Assembly (NCBI GenBank): GCA_030533445.1
Contig: CM060069.1
Location: forward strand, 25,592,837-25,656,836
Direction: 5' to 3'
Source of the DNA: Cyprinodon diabolis
Lineage: Eukaryota; Chordata; Actinopteri; Cyprinodontiformes; Cyprinodontidae
DNA length: 64,000 bases
Shown here: positions 1 to 12,054 of the stretch, one piece after another
How the letters are laid out: every line of letters starts with the position of its first letter
How positions within the stretch are numbered: the first letter of the stretch is position 1
Notes under the pieces: model-generated
What the model was told of the DNA's origin: nothing
The model's input: the letters and a program-made list of their open reading frames with translations, nothing else
Databases searched by the model: none
Translations under genes and position numbers: made by a program

Positions 1-308
1 CTCACATTCTCCAGGACCTCTTGGGTACAGTCCGTGAAGCATGCCGAATCAAACCCCTACAGATCCTGCTACCTCCCCTTCATCTCTTAAGAAAGCAAAT
101 CAATCAGTCATCAGTTGTCATCAACCAACCTTTTCTTGATCAGTCTGCTTTTCCCCCCTCAGACCAACTATAAAGTACAACTGACTTCCAGTTCACTGCA
201 GTTCTTTTCTCACAGATTCTTGTTGCTTATTGTAAATAAAACTTAAAAATTCACTGGTTATACGTGTGATTCTGCATGTGGTTCAAAAAACTACAAACCA
301 ACATGACA
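1..308 (+). repeat. 3' part of a Ty3/gypsy-like LTR (family B)
   Basis: The window opens inside an LTR. The last ~300 bp resemble a second copy at 13347-13650: both contain a CTCACATTCTCC block, a CCCCTACAGATC block and the closing ACCAACATGACA. A polyadenylation signal (AATAAA) lies near 236 and the LTR ends in CA at 308. Directly downstream are gag-like and integrase-like remnants, so this is the 5' LTR of a plus-strand element. Its 5' end lies outside the window. Family assignment rests on the downstream coding remnants. Confidence 0.65.
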
Positions 309-562
309 GAATCAGTCTGACCCAGCGGATTTCAATTCCTTGCACTGAATCACCTCATCATCAGGATAAGTTAATCCACTTTTTTGACTGTACAGCACAA
401 GATCAGCAGAGGAAACAGTTTACAGAAATGTTTCAGGAGCTGCTTAACAGAACCGCTCCTTTGGGGTCTTCCCCCTCTATGTCCTGCAGAACTCCCGTTT
501 CTGAACTAACTCCTCCCTGCAACTTTTCATTTAAAATCATGAAAAGTTTGTCAATTACCTGA
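309..562 (+). pseudogene. gag N-terminal remnant of a gypsy-like retrotransposon
   Basis: Just after the LTR, one frame reads SDPADFNSLH from 316 and then stops. The next frame continues with ESPHHQDKLIHFFD and NRTAPLGSSP up to about 562. This pattern (a DPAD start followed by a hydrophilic helix and a Pro/Ser-rich linker) resembles the beginning of Gag in fish Ty3/gypsy elements. Gag would form the particle that packages the retrotransposon RNA. The copy is broken by at least one frameshift and stops where a large internal deletion begins. The assignment is by recalled motif; a database comparison would settle the clade. Confidence 0.5.
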
Positions 563-572
563 CAAAAAAGTT

Positions 573-724
573 TGGCTATCAACTTGTAATATTAATCGTA
601 AACTCTCTCCCAGATAGGTCCATTTGAAATCCAGGCAGTTCCCCTCAAGCAGCCTGATAGTTTAATGAATTATCCTGTTTTTCACGTCTCTTTCATCAAG
701 ATTGTCCTGTCTAATTCTCTTTAA
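573..724 (+). pseudogene. integrase C-terminal remnant of a gypsy-like retrotransposon
   Basis: Reading from 573 gives WLSTCNINRKLSPR, then after a small deletion the frame resumes at 617 with GPFEIQAV and ends in YPVFHVSFIK before TAA at 722-724. The KLSPR..GPF block and the HPVFHVS-like end are characteristic of the GPF/Y region near the C-terminus of Ty3/gypsy integrases, which joins retrotransposon cDNA to the chromosome. Only about 10 bp separate this from the gag start, so most of gag, protease, reverse transcriptase, RNase H and the integrase core have been lost. No 3' LTR was recognised after it. Confidence 0.6.
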
Positions 725-1504
725 AGCATTAAAAGACTTTAAATAGATGGCATCAAATTAAGCCAAGTATGTTTTTTAGGTAATATTATGTACAATATAG
801 TCTTTTTTTAATCACTCCAGCTAACACCATATAAACAATAAAAATACCCCTTATTGTGTTTTCTAGATTTATTTATTTTCACCTGGTTTAAATGGCAAAT
901 AAAGGAGGCATTTTTTTATATAGAATATTCTAGTTTTTAGTTATTTTTATAACTGCAACTTTAAGAAGATTATGTTTTTTAAATGTATGCTATTTTACTT
1001 CAAACACAAAAAACATGGTTAAAAGTCTGCCGACCATTCAGGTGAACATAAACTGAACATGAAGATCAATAGATTTTGTTGACCTTTCTCACCATACCAC
1101 ATTCTAATTAATGCTGCATGATGGTGAATCATCGTTTGACATGGGTTTCTGTATTTACCCCCTGTATGCCTTATACGTACACAAAGAGAGAAAATCTTAG
1201 TTGAAGCCTCTAACTTTTCCTGCTGCTCTTGATTAATCCCCTCCAGTCATGATGTTGGCCCTGTGTCTCTTTTCAGAAAAAAAGGCATTATTAGAGCTTT
1301 TGCTGCTAAGTACTCTGAAAACCAGTTTGTGTAGTTACAATTACCTTTTAAAATACTTCTTTGTTGCACTTTTCTGCTTTTTATGACAATACATTACTAT
1401 TTAATACAGAGATATTTTGACCTGGACCCATGAAACAGATATCATTAGCAGCATTTATAATTTAAATGTTTGCGTAGTATAAACATATTTAAAATCTTAA
1501 GGAG
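725..1504. other. AT-rich non-coding DNA, nothing recognised
   Basis: No open frame of interest, no repeat that I recognise and no splice-bounded exon candidate. Confidence 0.5.
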
Positions 1505-1618
1505 TTTCTGGTCCAGGATGCTAACTGGCTGCATGGCAGAGCAGCAAGAAGATCCCGGGATTGATTCCCAGCCTAGGGTGTCCATCAGGACCATCCTGAT
1601 GGACAAGCGGTAAAAGAT
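1505..1618 (+). repeat. Internally deleted SINE fragment
   Basis: A short copy of the SINE seen intact at 15800-16133. It has GAGCAGCAAGAAGATC, then a B-box-like GGGATTGATTCCCAG, and then jumps to the tail-like GGACAAGCGGTAAAAGATG. The middle of the SINE is missing and replaced by a short palindrome (TCCATCAGGA..TCCTGATGGA). Confidence 0.5.
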
Positions 1619-2484
1619 GATTGGATATTGACTGAATCAACTGTACTTGATTATAATTTGAGCTGAATTACATCATCATGGTAAACAAACAGATTTATTT
1701 AACATTATAAATAACTCTTTAGGAAGATTTCAATTCATTACTCATAAAATATTTCATTTTGAATATTTCTGTTATTTGTGATGAATTTGAAAATGTAATT
1801 GATTGGAAAATCTTAATTTTAGACACTCACAGAAAAAAGAGGAAAATCGTCGAATTAGTTTTGTCCAGGTTTTATCGCCATGGGGTCATGCAGCCTGCCT
1901 CTGTCTGGTTTTTTTGGGTGGCTGCTTGCCACTCTTTGCTCTGCCACAGTCTATTAGAGTAAGTGCACCTATCTTGTACTAATTATCCTCATTCCTTTCA
2001 CATGTTACTCTGCCAATTATACATGTTCTCTCTCAGTTATTCTCTGCCAGATTGTCTGCTGGCCAGCATGAGGTTCATTCCAGTGCTTGTGTGCACTGCT
2101 TGCCGTTCTGTATTCCTGGGCTTTCATGTTAGAATAATTGTATATAAATGTATCTGTGTAGTGTTATAATGCATAAAGCTTTGTGCTATGTGCATGTGTC
2201 CATAGCCATATTTTCTGAAGTATACTGTGATTTGTAGATTTTCTTTTGGGGAGGTTGTGGTTGAACCTGCTGAACTTTGGTGAACAGCTTCAACAGCTTA
2301 CTGACTGAACCCTTAGATTTAGAGGACATGTTTACTGAGACTGCAAGTCTGAGTTCCTTGTCTAGTCCCCCCGTGTAGTCTTAGCTGGGACCACTGATTC
2401 AAATTAATAGCGGGGAGAACGCTGGGACTGCAGAGTGGGTTGGAGATTTGTAAACTCCGCAGTCTCTTCCTACTCTCCTCGCGA
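1619..2484. other. Non-coding; possible LTR-like remnant from about 1900
   Basis: Nothing is recognised before 1900. From about 1900 on, the C/T-rich text resembles upstream parts of fish LTRs, and with 2821-3110 (which has AATAAA near 3064) could be one degraded LTR split by the repeat at 2485. No target duplication or terminal dinucleotides were found, so this stays tentative. Confidence 0.25.
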
Positions 2485-2820
2485 GTAAATGGTAAATGGC
2501 ATGTACTTATATAGCACCTTTATTCAAGTCAGGAGACTTGACCAAAGCGCTTTACACTACATTCATTCACCCATTCATGCACACACTCACACACTGATAG
2601 TGGCAAGCTACATTGTAGCCACAGCTGCCCTGGGGCTCACTGACAGAAGCGGGGCTGCCGTACACTGGCACCACCGGGCCCTCTAACCACCATCAGTAGA
2701 CAATAGAGGTGAAGTGTCTTGCCAAAGGACACAACGACACTGAAAGTCGGAGTGGGGGCTTGAACCGTCAATCCTTCGATTTCAGGGCAAACTCCTACAT
2801 CCAACGCCACTGTCGCCCCA
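2485..2820 (+). repeat. Interspersed fish repeat of unresolved class
   Basis: Starts with TAAATGGTAAATGGC and a TATATAGCACCTTTAT block, followed by CAAAGCGCTTTACACTAC, CACAGCTGCCCTGGGG, AAGTGTCTTGCC and GGACACAACGACA, and ends near CACTGTCGCCCC. I recognise this order of blocks as a common dispersed repeat of teleost genomes. It has no open frame of note. I cannot say from the sequence whether it is a SINE or a DNA element. Confidence 0.6.
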
Positions 2821-3249
2821 GTAAACTAAATTAATTGTCTCTGTGCCTTCTTTCTTTGTATGATGTTTTAGGTGCTTAGACCTGACATTTCCCTACACTC
2901 ACTGGATTCTCCTTGACCTCAAAATTGATCAACTATTTTCCACCTTCTCAAGCCTACCATCAGCATGCTCAGCCTGTCACCAGCTGGTTCAGCAGTCACC
3001 TGCCTTCTCAAGCAGGCGTCCAATCTGTTTGCCTACAATCCCAGTTCAGTCAATCACAAACTTTCAATAAACCTTTAAAATGCAATACCATGTCTGGGTA
3101 AACAATGGGTTCTCTGAAGCAATTCATAAAATATTGCTTGTGCAATCTTTCAGCTAAACCTTTACTCCCACCTAACTTCCCAAATAAGGAGCTTAGATAC
3201 TGCAGCAAGTAAATAGCCAGCTTCTTTAATGGTGAATTCGATGCATGTA
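2821..3249. other. Non-coding flank, possibly the 3' part of an LTR-like remnant
   Basis: Contains AATAAA near 3064 and no coding potential. It may continue the LTR-like sequence before 2485. Confidence 0.25.
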
Positions 3250-3457
3250 CAGTGGGGCAAAAAAGTATTTAGTCAGCCACCAATAGTGCAAGTTCTCCCA
3301 CTTAAAAAGATGAGAGAGGCCGGTAATTTTCATCATAGATATACCTCAACTATGAGAGACAAAATGAGAAAAAAAAATCCAGAAAATCACATTGTCTGAT
3401 TTTTAAAGAATTTATTTGCAAAATATGGTGGAAAATAAGTATTTGGTCAATAACAAA
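3250..3457 (+). repeat. Left inverted terminal repeat of the Tc1 element
   Basis: 208 bp, nearly identical to the reverse complement of 4646-4853. It contains an outer repeat (AAAAAAGTATTTAGTCAG) and an inner, related one (AAAATAAGTATTTGGTCA), the expected transposase binding sites of IR/DR elements. Confidence 0.9.
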
Positions 3458-3465
3458 AGTTCATC

Positions 3466-4487
3466 TCAATACTTTGTTTTATACCCTTTGTTGGCAATGA
3501 CAGAGATCAAACGTTTTCTGTAAGTCTTGACAAGGTTTTCACACACTGTTGCTGGTATTTTGGCCCATTCCTCCATGCAGATCTCCTCTAGAGCAGTGAT
3601 GTTCTGGGGCTGTTGCTGGGCAACACGGACTTTCAACTCCCTCCAAAGATTTTCTATGGGGTTGAGATCTGGAGACTGGCTAGGCCACTCCAGGACCTTG
3701 AAATGCTCTTACGAAGCCACTCCTTCGTTACCCGGGCGGTGTGTTTTGGATCATTGTCATGCTGAAAGACCCAGCCACGTTTCATCTTCAATGCCCTTGC
3801 TGATGGAAGGAGGTTTTCACTCAAAATTTGACGATACATGGCCCCATTCATTCTTTCCTTCACACGGATCAGTCGTCCTGGTCCCTTAGCAGAAAAACAG
3901 CCCCAAAGCATGATGTTTCCACCCCCATGCTTCACTGTAGGTATGGTGTTCTTTGGATGCAACTCAGCACTCTCTCTCCTCCAAACACGACGAGTAGAGT
4001 TTTTACCAAAAAGTTCTATTTTGGTTTCATCTGACCATATGATATTCTCCCAGTCATCGTCTGGATCATCCAAATGCTCTCTAGCAAACTTGAGACGGGC
4101 CTTGACATTTACTGGCTTAAGCAGGGGGACACGTCTGGCACTGCAGGATTTGAGTCCCTGGCGGCGTAGTGTGTTACTGATGGTAGCCTTTGTTACTTTG
4201 GTCCCAGCTCTCTGCAGGTCATTCACTAGGTCCCCCTGTGTGGTTCTGGGATTTTTACTCACCGTTCTTGTGATCATTTTGACCCCACGGGGTGAGATCT
4301 TGCGTGGAGCCCCAGATCGAGGAAGATTATCAGTGGTCTTGTATGTTTTCCTTTTTCTAATAATTGATCCCACAGTTGATTTCTTCACACCAAGCTGTTT
4401 ACCTATTGCAGATTCAGACTTCCCCGCCTGGTGCAGGTCTATAATTTTGTTTTGGGTGTCCTTTGACAGCTCTCTAGTTTTGGCCAT
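3466..4487 (-). pseudogene. Tc1 transposase, disrupted by one single-base deletion
   Basis: Starts at ATG 4487 ([10 protein letters not shown]) and would end at TGA 3466-3468, giving about 340 residues, the normal Tc1 length. The N-terminal ~120 residues form the paired-like double helix-turn-helix that binds the inverted repeats, with a basic linker (RSGAPRK) between the halves. The DDE catalytic domain follows: first Asp in IIWSDETK, second Asp in [10 protein letters not shown], and Glu in NPIENLW. With the frame restored, 34 residues separate the last two (DD34E). The frame breaks near 3705-3710, where one base is missing after WLRK; the rest ([15 protein letters not shown] onward) is intact in the shifted frame. 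The encoded protein would lack the final catalytic Glu. No other stop or frameshift was seen. Confidence 0.92.
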
Positions 4488-4645
4488 GGTGGAGTTTAGA
4501 GTGTGACTGTTTGAGGTTGTGGACAGGTGTCTTTTATACTGATAACGGGTTCAAACAGGTGCCATTAATGAAGGTAACGGGTGGAGGACAGAGGAGCCTC
4601 TTACAGAAGAAGTTACAGCTCTGTGAGAGCCAGAAATCTTGCTTG

Positions 4646-4853
4646 TTTGTTATTGACCAAATACTTATTTTCCACCATATTTTGCAAATAAATTCTTTAA
4701 AAATCAGAGAATGTTATTTTCTGGATTTTTTTTTTCTCATTTTGTCTCCATAGTTGAGGTATATCTATGATGAAAATTACCGGCCTCTCTCATCTTTTTG
4801 AGTGGGAGAACTTGCACTATTGGTGGCTGACTAAATACTTTTTTGCCCCACTG
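4646..4853 (-). repeat. Right inverted terminal repeat of the Tc1 element
   Basis: Reverse complement partner of 3250-3457, ending in GCCCCACTG at 4853 before the TA target duplicate. Confidence 0.9.
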
Positions 4854-4855
4854 TA

Positions 4856-6487
4856 GGTTCCCTGTGGATGGTCTTATTGAGCTCTCCAGTCAACAGTATA
4901 CCTCACAAAAATGTTACATGCTTTTATTGATAGTAGGATGTTTTTCATATTTAGAATTATTTAGTAAATTTATTTTACATTTGTATCCTTCTCCTGAGTA
5001 CATCTTTCGAATGCGGCTCTTGAAGGATTGACACCAGATGTTGTTTGATTTTCTGATTTGATGGATTTTCTAGCACTCTTTTTCTTTCCACTTGACTTTT
5101 TATTAATGTGCTTGGATACCACTATGTGTAGAAAGCAAGATAAAAAAAAGACCTTTCATTATTTACTCTCCTTATGGAGAGTTTTAATGGTCGTCTGCTG
5201 GACAAGTTCCAAGTTAGCAGTGTTCCCCATGACTGTTTAGGCCATAGGATAATAGTCCTGTATCATAGATAATTTTCATTCGTCCTTTTTAATGTTGTAA
5301 TTGTCTGAGAGACTTTATTTTAAGCTTGTGTAGGCCACAATGATTGAAATCGATGGACATTCATTCTTGAAATCATTGACCTTGTATCTAATTACTCCAA
5401 ATTATAAATATTTAATTTTCATGAATTTTGATTATATTCTAAATTATAAAGACATGTTTTTTACAGTTTTGTTTTTCTATGTAAAGTGCAAAAATCCATG
5501 CGACACAGTCTGTGACTTCTAAACAAACAACAAACATTATCCTTTAAAGAAGGCATCCACCAAGAATGGAGAGCACCCCACTGGGACTGTCCAGTCTGCA
5601 ACATAAAACACTCCTCACCTTCACTAACGATCATGACACTGAGTACTACAGTAATAGACTTGATACAGCAGGAGGTAGATGAAGTCTCTCTGCTCCACAG
5701 GAAACAAACTAAAGAGAATAACCACAGGCAGCATCAAGCATTAGGTTACACTCTGTACAAACCTTCAGAAAAAACTTTTTTACATGTTTTATTTCAAAAT
5801 TGTTAATATTTGATCTTAAATGTCTATTTTAGACCACTTTGAACTAGATTATTGCGGAAATGCTCTGTTCATTTTTCTAAACTGATCACCAGTTTGTAGA
5901 AAAGGAAGAATAATTTCCCCCAGTTAATTGCACTCACTGAAGATCAAACAGGAACCTATGAGTCAGTCTGAGGAAGAAGCACGTTTTTTAAAGAGATGAA
6001 AGAGACGCAAAAAAAAAAGCTTTATTGCTTCAACCAAAAAGACCTCCTTTCAGATCCACAAGGTGATTTAAGTCACTCTGAAAAATATGTTTTCACCACA
6101 TGAAGCAGATTGTTTTGTCAGAAAGTTACATTACAAAAGTATTCAGTTTTAACTGAGATGAAAACATTAATCATTGTAAATATACAATAATATACAGTGG
6201 CAACCGCAGGAACAACACAAATAATGCTGCACTGGAACCAAGAATACAGAATGATGTAATGCTATGTGTATATACTTTCCTCAGTATATTACTTTTTGAT
6301 AGAGAAATGAATCATAAAATGATTGCTGTGTGTCAGATGAAGATCAGTAAGGTCCTTCAGTTACATCCATCATTTGTTTTAGAAGCACGATCCATCCAAT
6401 ATTTTAAGTGCAAAAGTATTCCATGTGAGAATTTCTTTTTTCTAATTTAACCTAATGTTGGTATATTGGCATATTATAATATATTTT
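4856..6487. other. AT-rich non-coding DNA, nothing recognised
   Basis: Only short frames of 60 or so codons without recognisable content. No repeat family identified. Confidence 0.5.
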
Positions 6488-6905
6488 GTCATGGATCTGT
6501 TTAAGTTTTCTTTTTGAGTTTTCAGTGGTTTCATTTCCATTTTGTGTAATTCTACCTTTCTGGTTATATTTGAGTTCTTATGTATTTCTTGTTTACCCTC
6601 TGTTGCCCTCTTGTGTCAGTCTCCTTCCCCTGGCTCCCTTCTAGCTCCCTGTCAGATCCTTCTGTACACACCTGCTCCCAATCAGTTAATTACTCCATTA
6701 TTTGCTCTGTTTGGCATTTATACTCCTACTTAGCAGTTCCTATTTGCAGGATTCTCTTCATACCTTAATTCCCACCTTTACCCATGTGTTCCCCTTTGTT
6801 CTGGTTTCTGTGTAACTAGTTCAGTTATTTTTGGATATATGCTTCAGTTGCCACCATTTGAATATTAAATCTGCCAGAAACCACCTCAGCTTCCTTCTCT
6901 GCATT
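6488..6905 (+). repeat. Possible degraded LTR-like repeat
   Basis: The stretch from TGTCATGGATCTG through the C/T-rich CTCCTTCCCCTGG, CACCTGCTCCCAATCAG and GGCATTTATACTCC blocks resembles fish LTR-type dispersed repeats with a TATA-like element. No matching second end or target duplication was found. Confidence 0.3.
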
Positions 6906-8579
6906 TGGATCCTCTTAAAAACCTTCATACAACTTGACACTTGTAACTCATTTTTTCAACAGGATTGGTTTGAGAGTTCTAACAATTTTTTGAACTTGTT
7001 AAAACCTAGAAAGATGTTGACATCTTAGAATCTCTTCTCTTTAGCTCCCTCCATTGGTTTTCCTTTCAATTGTCAGCATCAAGACACAGAATTACTGTTA
7101 AGCTTTTTGTGTTGATTTGGCCCCATATTTTTCATCAGCAACCTTTTTAAAAACCTAAAGTTATCTTCAGTTGTTTTTTAGGCACCATCAAATGTGTATT
7201 TCCCTAGTATTTTAGAAAAAACGATGGTGCCATGGAATCTAAAAGGGTTACTGGGCAATTTGGACATGAAACATCCCCACATCACAGCTTTTCAGCTGTA
7301 CTTAATAGTGGACAACAGATGGTTTTACATGTATTCATTTATTCTTTCAAAGCAAACCAACCTAGAGTGAATGTTAGTGACTAGAATTCCCAGATCAAAC
7401 CCCACAACTCCAGTAGAATCTCTGCTTTAGTCCACCAAACCTTAACATTTAAATGCTTTTTTCTCTGGCATACAGTACCTCCCTAATAATACCTGGTCGA
7501 TTTGTAGGTAGAGTAGTGTCTAACGTGTCTAAACTGGCAATACTTTTCTGCCTAATATTTCAAACTCTGAGCTGTAAAATATTTCTTTTATCTTTCATTT
7601 AATATATCTTTAAAAGTTATAGATACAAAATAAAGATAAGTCCATAAACAGCCTAGTGGCTTGTGGCTAAATATGCTTCTTTGTTATGTTATATTCATCT
7701 GTGCTTTTTTTAATAGTAAATGTTTGTTTACATGGGATTTATCTCCCCAGTTAATAAATGTTTGCAATAACAGATTAATTACATTTAACTGTGGACAGCA
7801 ACAGGTGAGTTTACATCTTAATGAAAATGCTGACAAATTATCTTTAATGACCCAAATAGATTGTGGTGTATAATTTTTTTTTTAAACTGAGTGTTTTTCC
7901 TGAGCATTATCAACTCATGCAGACTTACTAGACAGCAAGTGGATGTGCTATGGAAAGCCTGCAGCTAAAACAACTCCTGCTGTCAAAAAGTATTTGAAAT
8001 CACCACCTACTGCTCAAGCTAGACTTAAATCATGATTACAACCCACACGTCTTCCATGTTCCTTCAGGTAAATGATTATTTATGTGTATGTAAGCTTCTT
8101 TTTTTTTTTTTTATACAAATGATGGCTGAGATTAGTTTTTTTAGATTCTATTTGGTTTGAAATTCTTGTGCCCCTTTTCATGTTTCTAGCTGCTATTTAA
8201 GGTGTATTGCTGCCAATTATGGCGAATAAGAGTAAAAAATTGACAAAAAAAAGTAATCTGTGCTGCAGAGGGGATGCTGATAAAAGCCTGTTTGACATTG
8301 GGTCAATATAAAAACACTCTGATATATCTGTCAGAGCCATTGGTTGGTATTTATAGATAACCTAAATGGCAGTTGTTGTCACTGCACTGCAGAAAGAATA
8401 GAATTTATAAGTCTGTCAAAGAATCATTCAAGTTTTTATGAGTTAGGTTTTGTCTTATAAATTAGACTAATAACACCTGACTAAGAAAACAGAAACAAAG
8501 AGAGCCAGGACAAATGCATGTAATATTAGCTCTTCATAATACACCGGATATATAATCTGAGCTCAAAGGAGGAAGTCAC
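6906..8579. other. Non-coding DNA, nothing recognised
   Basis: AT-rich, no clear open frame, repeat or RNA gene. It includes a T-run at 8099-8112. Confidence 0.45.
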
Positions 8580-9480
8580 ATCATTTGATTTTCATACTCT
8601 TTTGGAAGTTTGATAATAGAAATAAATCAGCACAAAGTCTCCATCAACACAAAATGATACACAAATGCAGTACATTCATCTGCATCCAAGTTTGCAGCAA
8701 AAGAAGCTACATTTGTCAGCACAAAGGAGAACAGCTTTGCATACAAAGTGGAAGACTCCACAACACTACAACACTGTATGTCGGGGGATTCTCCTGCTGG
8801 CTGCAAACTATAAATATTGCTCACATCCTCTGTCAGCAATGCACCAAGGAGTGCTACAAGCTCATAGACACCTCCTGGGCAGTAAATGTCAGGAAGTCAC
8901 AACTGCTCAGCCATAAAACGACAGGCTTATCTGTGTCAACCCGTGCGGTATTTACCACATTGGCCTGTTTGATGGAAATTATTGCTTTAAATGAATGTAA
9001 TCCAGAGTTATGCTTCTTCTTCACTGATTTGTCATGTTTTGGCTTGCTGTTCATGTCAAAATACCATAAGGAATCTTGGGGGGACTTAATAAATAAATGC
9101 GATAAATTGCAAAGCATTCCTAATCATTGTAGGATTTGTTAAAACTGCTGTGGTTTATAGCCCAAACATTAAACATTTACTACTGCATAATCTTTAAGAA
9201 TGTAAAATTTGTAAGTGTTTAATTACTCTTTTAAAAGGGGAAATGTCATCGTACATTAAGTTAAATATTATAGCTATTGATATATGGCTGTTATGCCCCT
9301 TGGCCATGTATAACACCTAGAACCTGGCTCTGGGTCCAGCTTTTAATGTAAGGCTCATTAAAATGTGAGACACTTGGAAAATAATAATGTCCACTTTAAT
9401 GAGATTCTGCACTGCATCACAGATGTCTACAAATAATTACAATATGACACGTCCAGAGATTAGCATTTTTTGGTTGTTAT
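8580..9480. other. Complex-sequence block, candidate conserved non-coding element
   Basis: Balanced, non-repetitive sequence with motifs such as CAGCCATAAAACG, GGAAATTATTGC and CTCATTAAAATGTG that look like clustered homeodomain-type sites. A 185-codon frame crosses it, but the composition is not coding-like and there is no recognised domain. The idea that it is conserved is inference; alignment to other teleosts is needed. Confidence 0.25.
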
Positions 9481-11960
9481 AAGAATCCTGAAAAGTTCAA
9501 TTAAAGGCCTTTTAATACATGGAGTGCACATTGTGAAATACTTTAGAGGTCAAATTTTCTAATAGATTATAATTGGAAAACCAAACATCCTGTCTTATTG
9601 TCATATGAAGCAGGAGGGAACGTTTCTGACCCAATAGTCAGAAAACTGTGATTTTTAAAGCGAGTGGTACGTACCAAAATAAATGGATAATTTTTTTTCT
9701 GAATTCCTGAGGCAAATTTCTCAGTTTGAAATATTTATTGCCAAGGCTTTTACATACGACACTTGTTTCTTTTTTTTGTCTCCAAAATGTTTATTTACAG
9801 TAGTACAAAAGTCTGCAGATTTTATTATAAAACACCAATAAATGTCCCCTCAAAATGCTTCACCGGTACAATAATTAGCCTGTCTGAGTCAAAAAAAACA
9901 ACAGATGACTTTTGACAATCAAACAAAATGTTGTTATAACGAAACATTTTCTATAGGCTTATAGAGTTTAAATGACTTAACAGTGCTGATCAGAAAAATA
10001 ATTGCTACTATGTCTGTCACAATCCTTTGTTTTTTGGCAATATTTTAAATTCCTTTGTTATTTAGTTCTGTACTTTTGGCCTGTTGTACGTTGGTTTGAG
10101 GATATTTTAGTTTGTAATTTAATTTACATAGTAAAACACTTAAAATAAATTCATTGAACAAACTGATGTATTCAAGGCTTTTTTTAAATCGTATTTATGA
10201 TGTTCTTCTGTTTAAAGATGAAAAGAAAATTACACTGAAGATTAGAATATTTAATTCGACCAATTAAAAATAATTATTACAGACATGTGGGCTAAATGTG
10301 ACGCATGATTGATAAGCATGACTACTCTGACTTTCTTTGTTTCATTTTATGAATTTTGATCTTGATATCATATCCATGCTTATAGCTAGTGTTAACACAT
10401 TTCCCTTTTGAATTTCTCAGTCTTCATATTCATTACTTTACCCTATGCACTCTCTAGCATCCTGCTTTTCTCACAGGTTCAGCGTGTAATTCATCAGTTT
10501 CACTCTGTTTGCATCATGATCCCAGGATATATGTAAGCAGTTTTCCTTGCAAATTCCCACTGTTCCCACAACTTTGTCTTCAACATTTTCTGTATGTGAC
10601 CTTTGCTTTTTGAGCTTTTAGAAAATTTTTGTGTCTTTAAATTTTCAAATGGACTTCAGAGAAAAAAACAACTCTACTTGAATACTGACTTAAAATGTAC
10701 TTCTTTACATTATGTTTGACACCTGCTATTGCATTTTACAGTCAGTCTGGGCTCTGCAGAGCAATTTAGAAGCCTTTGGTAGGGTTCTGGTCTATTAAGT
10801 CTCTCAATGAGTGACCCAACATTTCTAAGACTTCCCTTTTATCACTCTACAAATAATCATAAAAGTTTTACTTTATGAGTTTGCGTTTGAATTGGAGATT
10901 TTGTCATCAACAACTAATTCATTATTCCCTATTACATTAATGTGTTTAAACACAACATCTAATGGTTTTGTTCCTGTTGAAAATGGCTAACTTTTAAGCT
11001 TTTTAACACAAGTTTATAAACTTATGACACAGAAATATAAATAAGCATACCCTAATAATGACAATTGTTCTAGTTTAATTCGACCAAGTTTTTATATATG
11101 TGTGAACAATGATTCATTTAAACACATATCATTCTTTTTGACAGGGGTAAAAAAGGCTCAGAGGGTAGAGAAAAGGGCATGAACTCTGACCACTGGCCCG
11201 GCTCGCTCAGGTAACCATCTGCTCAGACAATATTCCCTGGAAACAACAGACCCATTAGGTGCTGTAAGCACTTCATCTGCCTCCTTAAATCTCACCAAGT
11301 GAAGACAATATCCTCTCCCATCAGGTCATTATTATATTAGCCTAATCCTCACTGCTGTCACTGATTTGTTTGTTATGGTTCTGCCAGAAAATTAGGAAGC
11401 TAAACTCAAGGAGATAGTCAATTTATTATGTATTCATATAAATGGAATAGAGCAAAGGGCTGGAGCTAGCAGAAATAATGAGGTAATCATTATGGATATG
11501 GTTTGAATCTAGAATAGTCACCCATGTTTTATTAATTTTAAGTATTTAGATTAGGCTCTAAAACACAACAAATAATTGTGTCGTATTTAAGTCATTTTTA
11601 AGTGAAAAATGCCTTCCTAATATTTTCAATCATCCACATGTTTTTGGTTTTCTATCAGAAGCCCCTGAAACAATTTTAAGAAAAGCTAGCATCATAGACA
11701 TTTCAGTAAAGCAGATAATGTGGTGAGGATGTTAGATTGAAAAGAGAGAGAGAAAAAAATAATTTAGAAAAGCTTCAAATTGAGAAAATATTTACTGTAC
11801 ATGTCATGAAAATCATTTATTATTATTATTTTTTTTTTCTGTAGAGGGATGGTTATACAAAAACTTAAACTTTTTGGATGTTTAAATTAGTTGGCATTTT
11901 GTCCAACAACCTAAGATTCCAAAATAAATATAAAAACTGAAAAAACTGCCATACCATGAA
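9481..11960. other. AT-rich non-coding DNA; a denser block at 11150-11390
   Basis: Mostly low-information AT-rich DNA. The block at about 11150-11390 is less AT-rich and non-repetitive and could be another conserved non-coding segment. No gene or repeat recognised. Confidence 0.3.
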
Positions 11961-12054
11961 TAGTTTTTGGTTAATTAATGTTATTTTGCAAGATGCCGCA
12001 AGGATTTATGCTCTTTGTTAATATCAATAAGCTTCTGCTATCAATTCTGACTTT

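Larger units (their letters stand above)
3250..4853 (-). mobile_element. Tc1-like DNA transposon, complete ends, long inverted repeats
   Basis: A 1604-bp element bounded on both sides by TA (3248-3249 and 4854-4855), the target duplication of Tc1/mariner elements. Both ends begin CAGTGGGGCAAAAAAG and carry inverted repeats of 208 bp (3250-3457 and 4646-4853) that differ at only a few positions. Each repeat holds an inner segment reading TATTTGGTCAATAAC that echoes its outer end, the IR/DR arrangement of many fish Tc1 families. The single gene runs on the minus strand. The near-identical ends suggest a fairly young insertion, and the gene carries only one obvious lesion. Confidence 0.95.

Noticed and set aside
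3838..4506. 222-codon plus-strand frame
   Set aside because: Antisense shadow of the Tc1 transposase on the minus strand.
8585..9142. 185-codon plus-strand frame
   Set aside because: Cys/Leu/His-rich reading with no domain, no splice sites or promoter context; more likely chance within a complex non-coding block.
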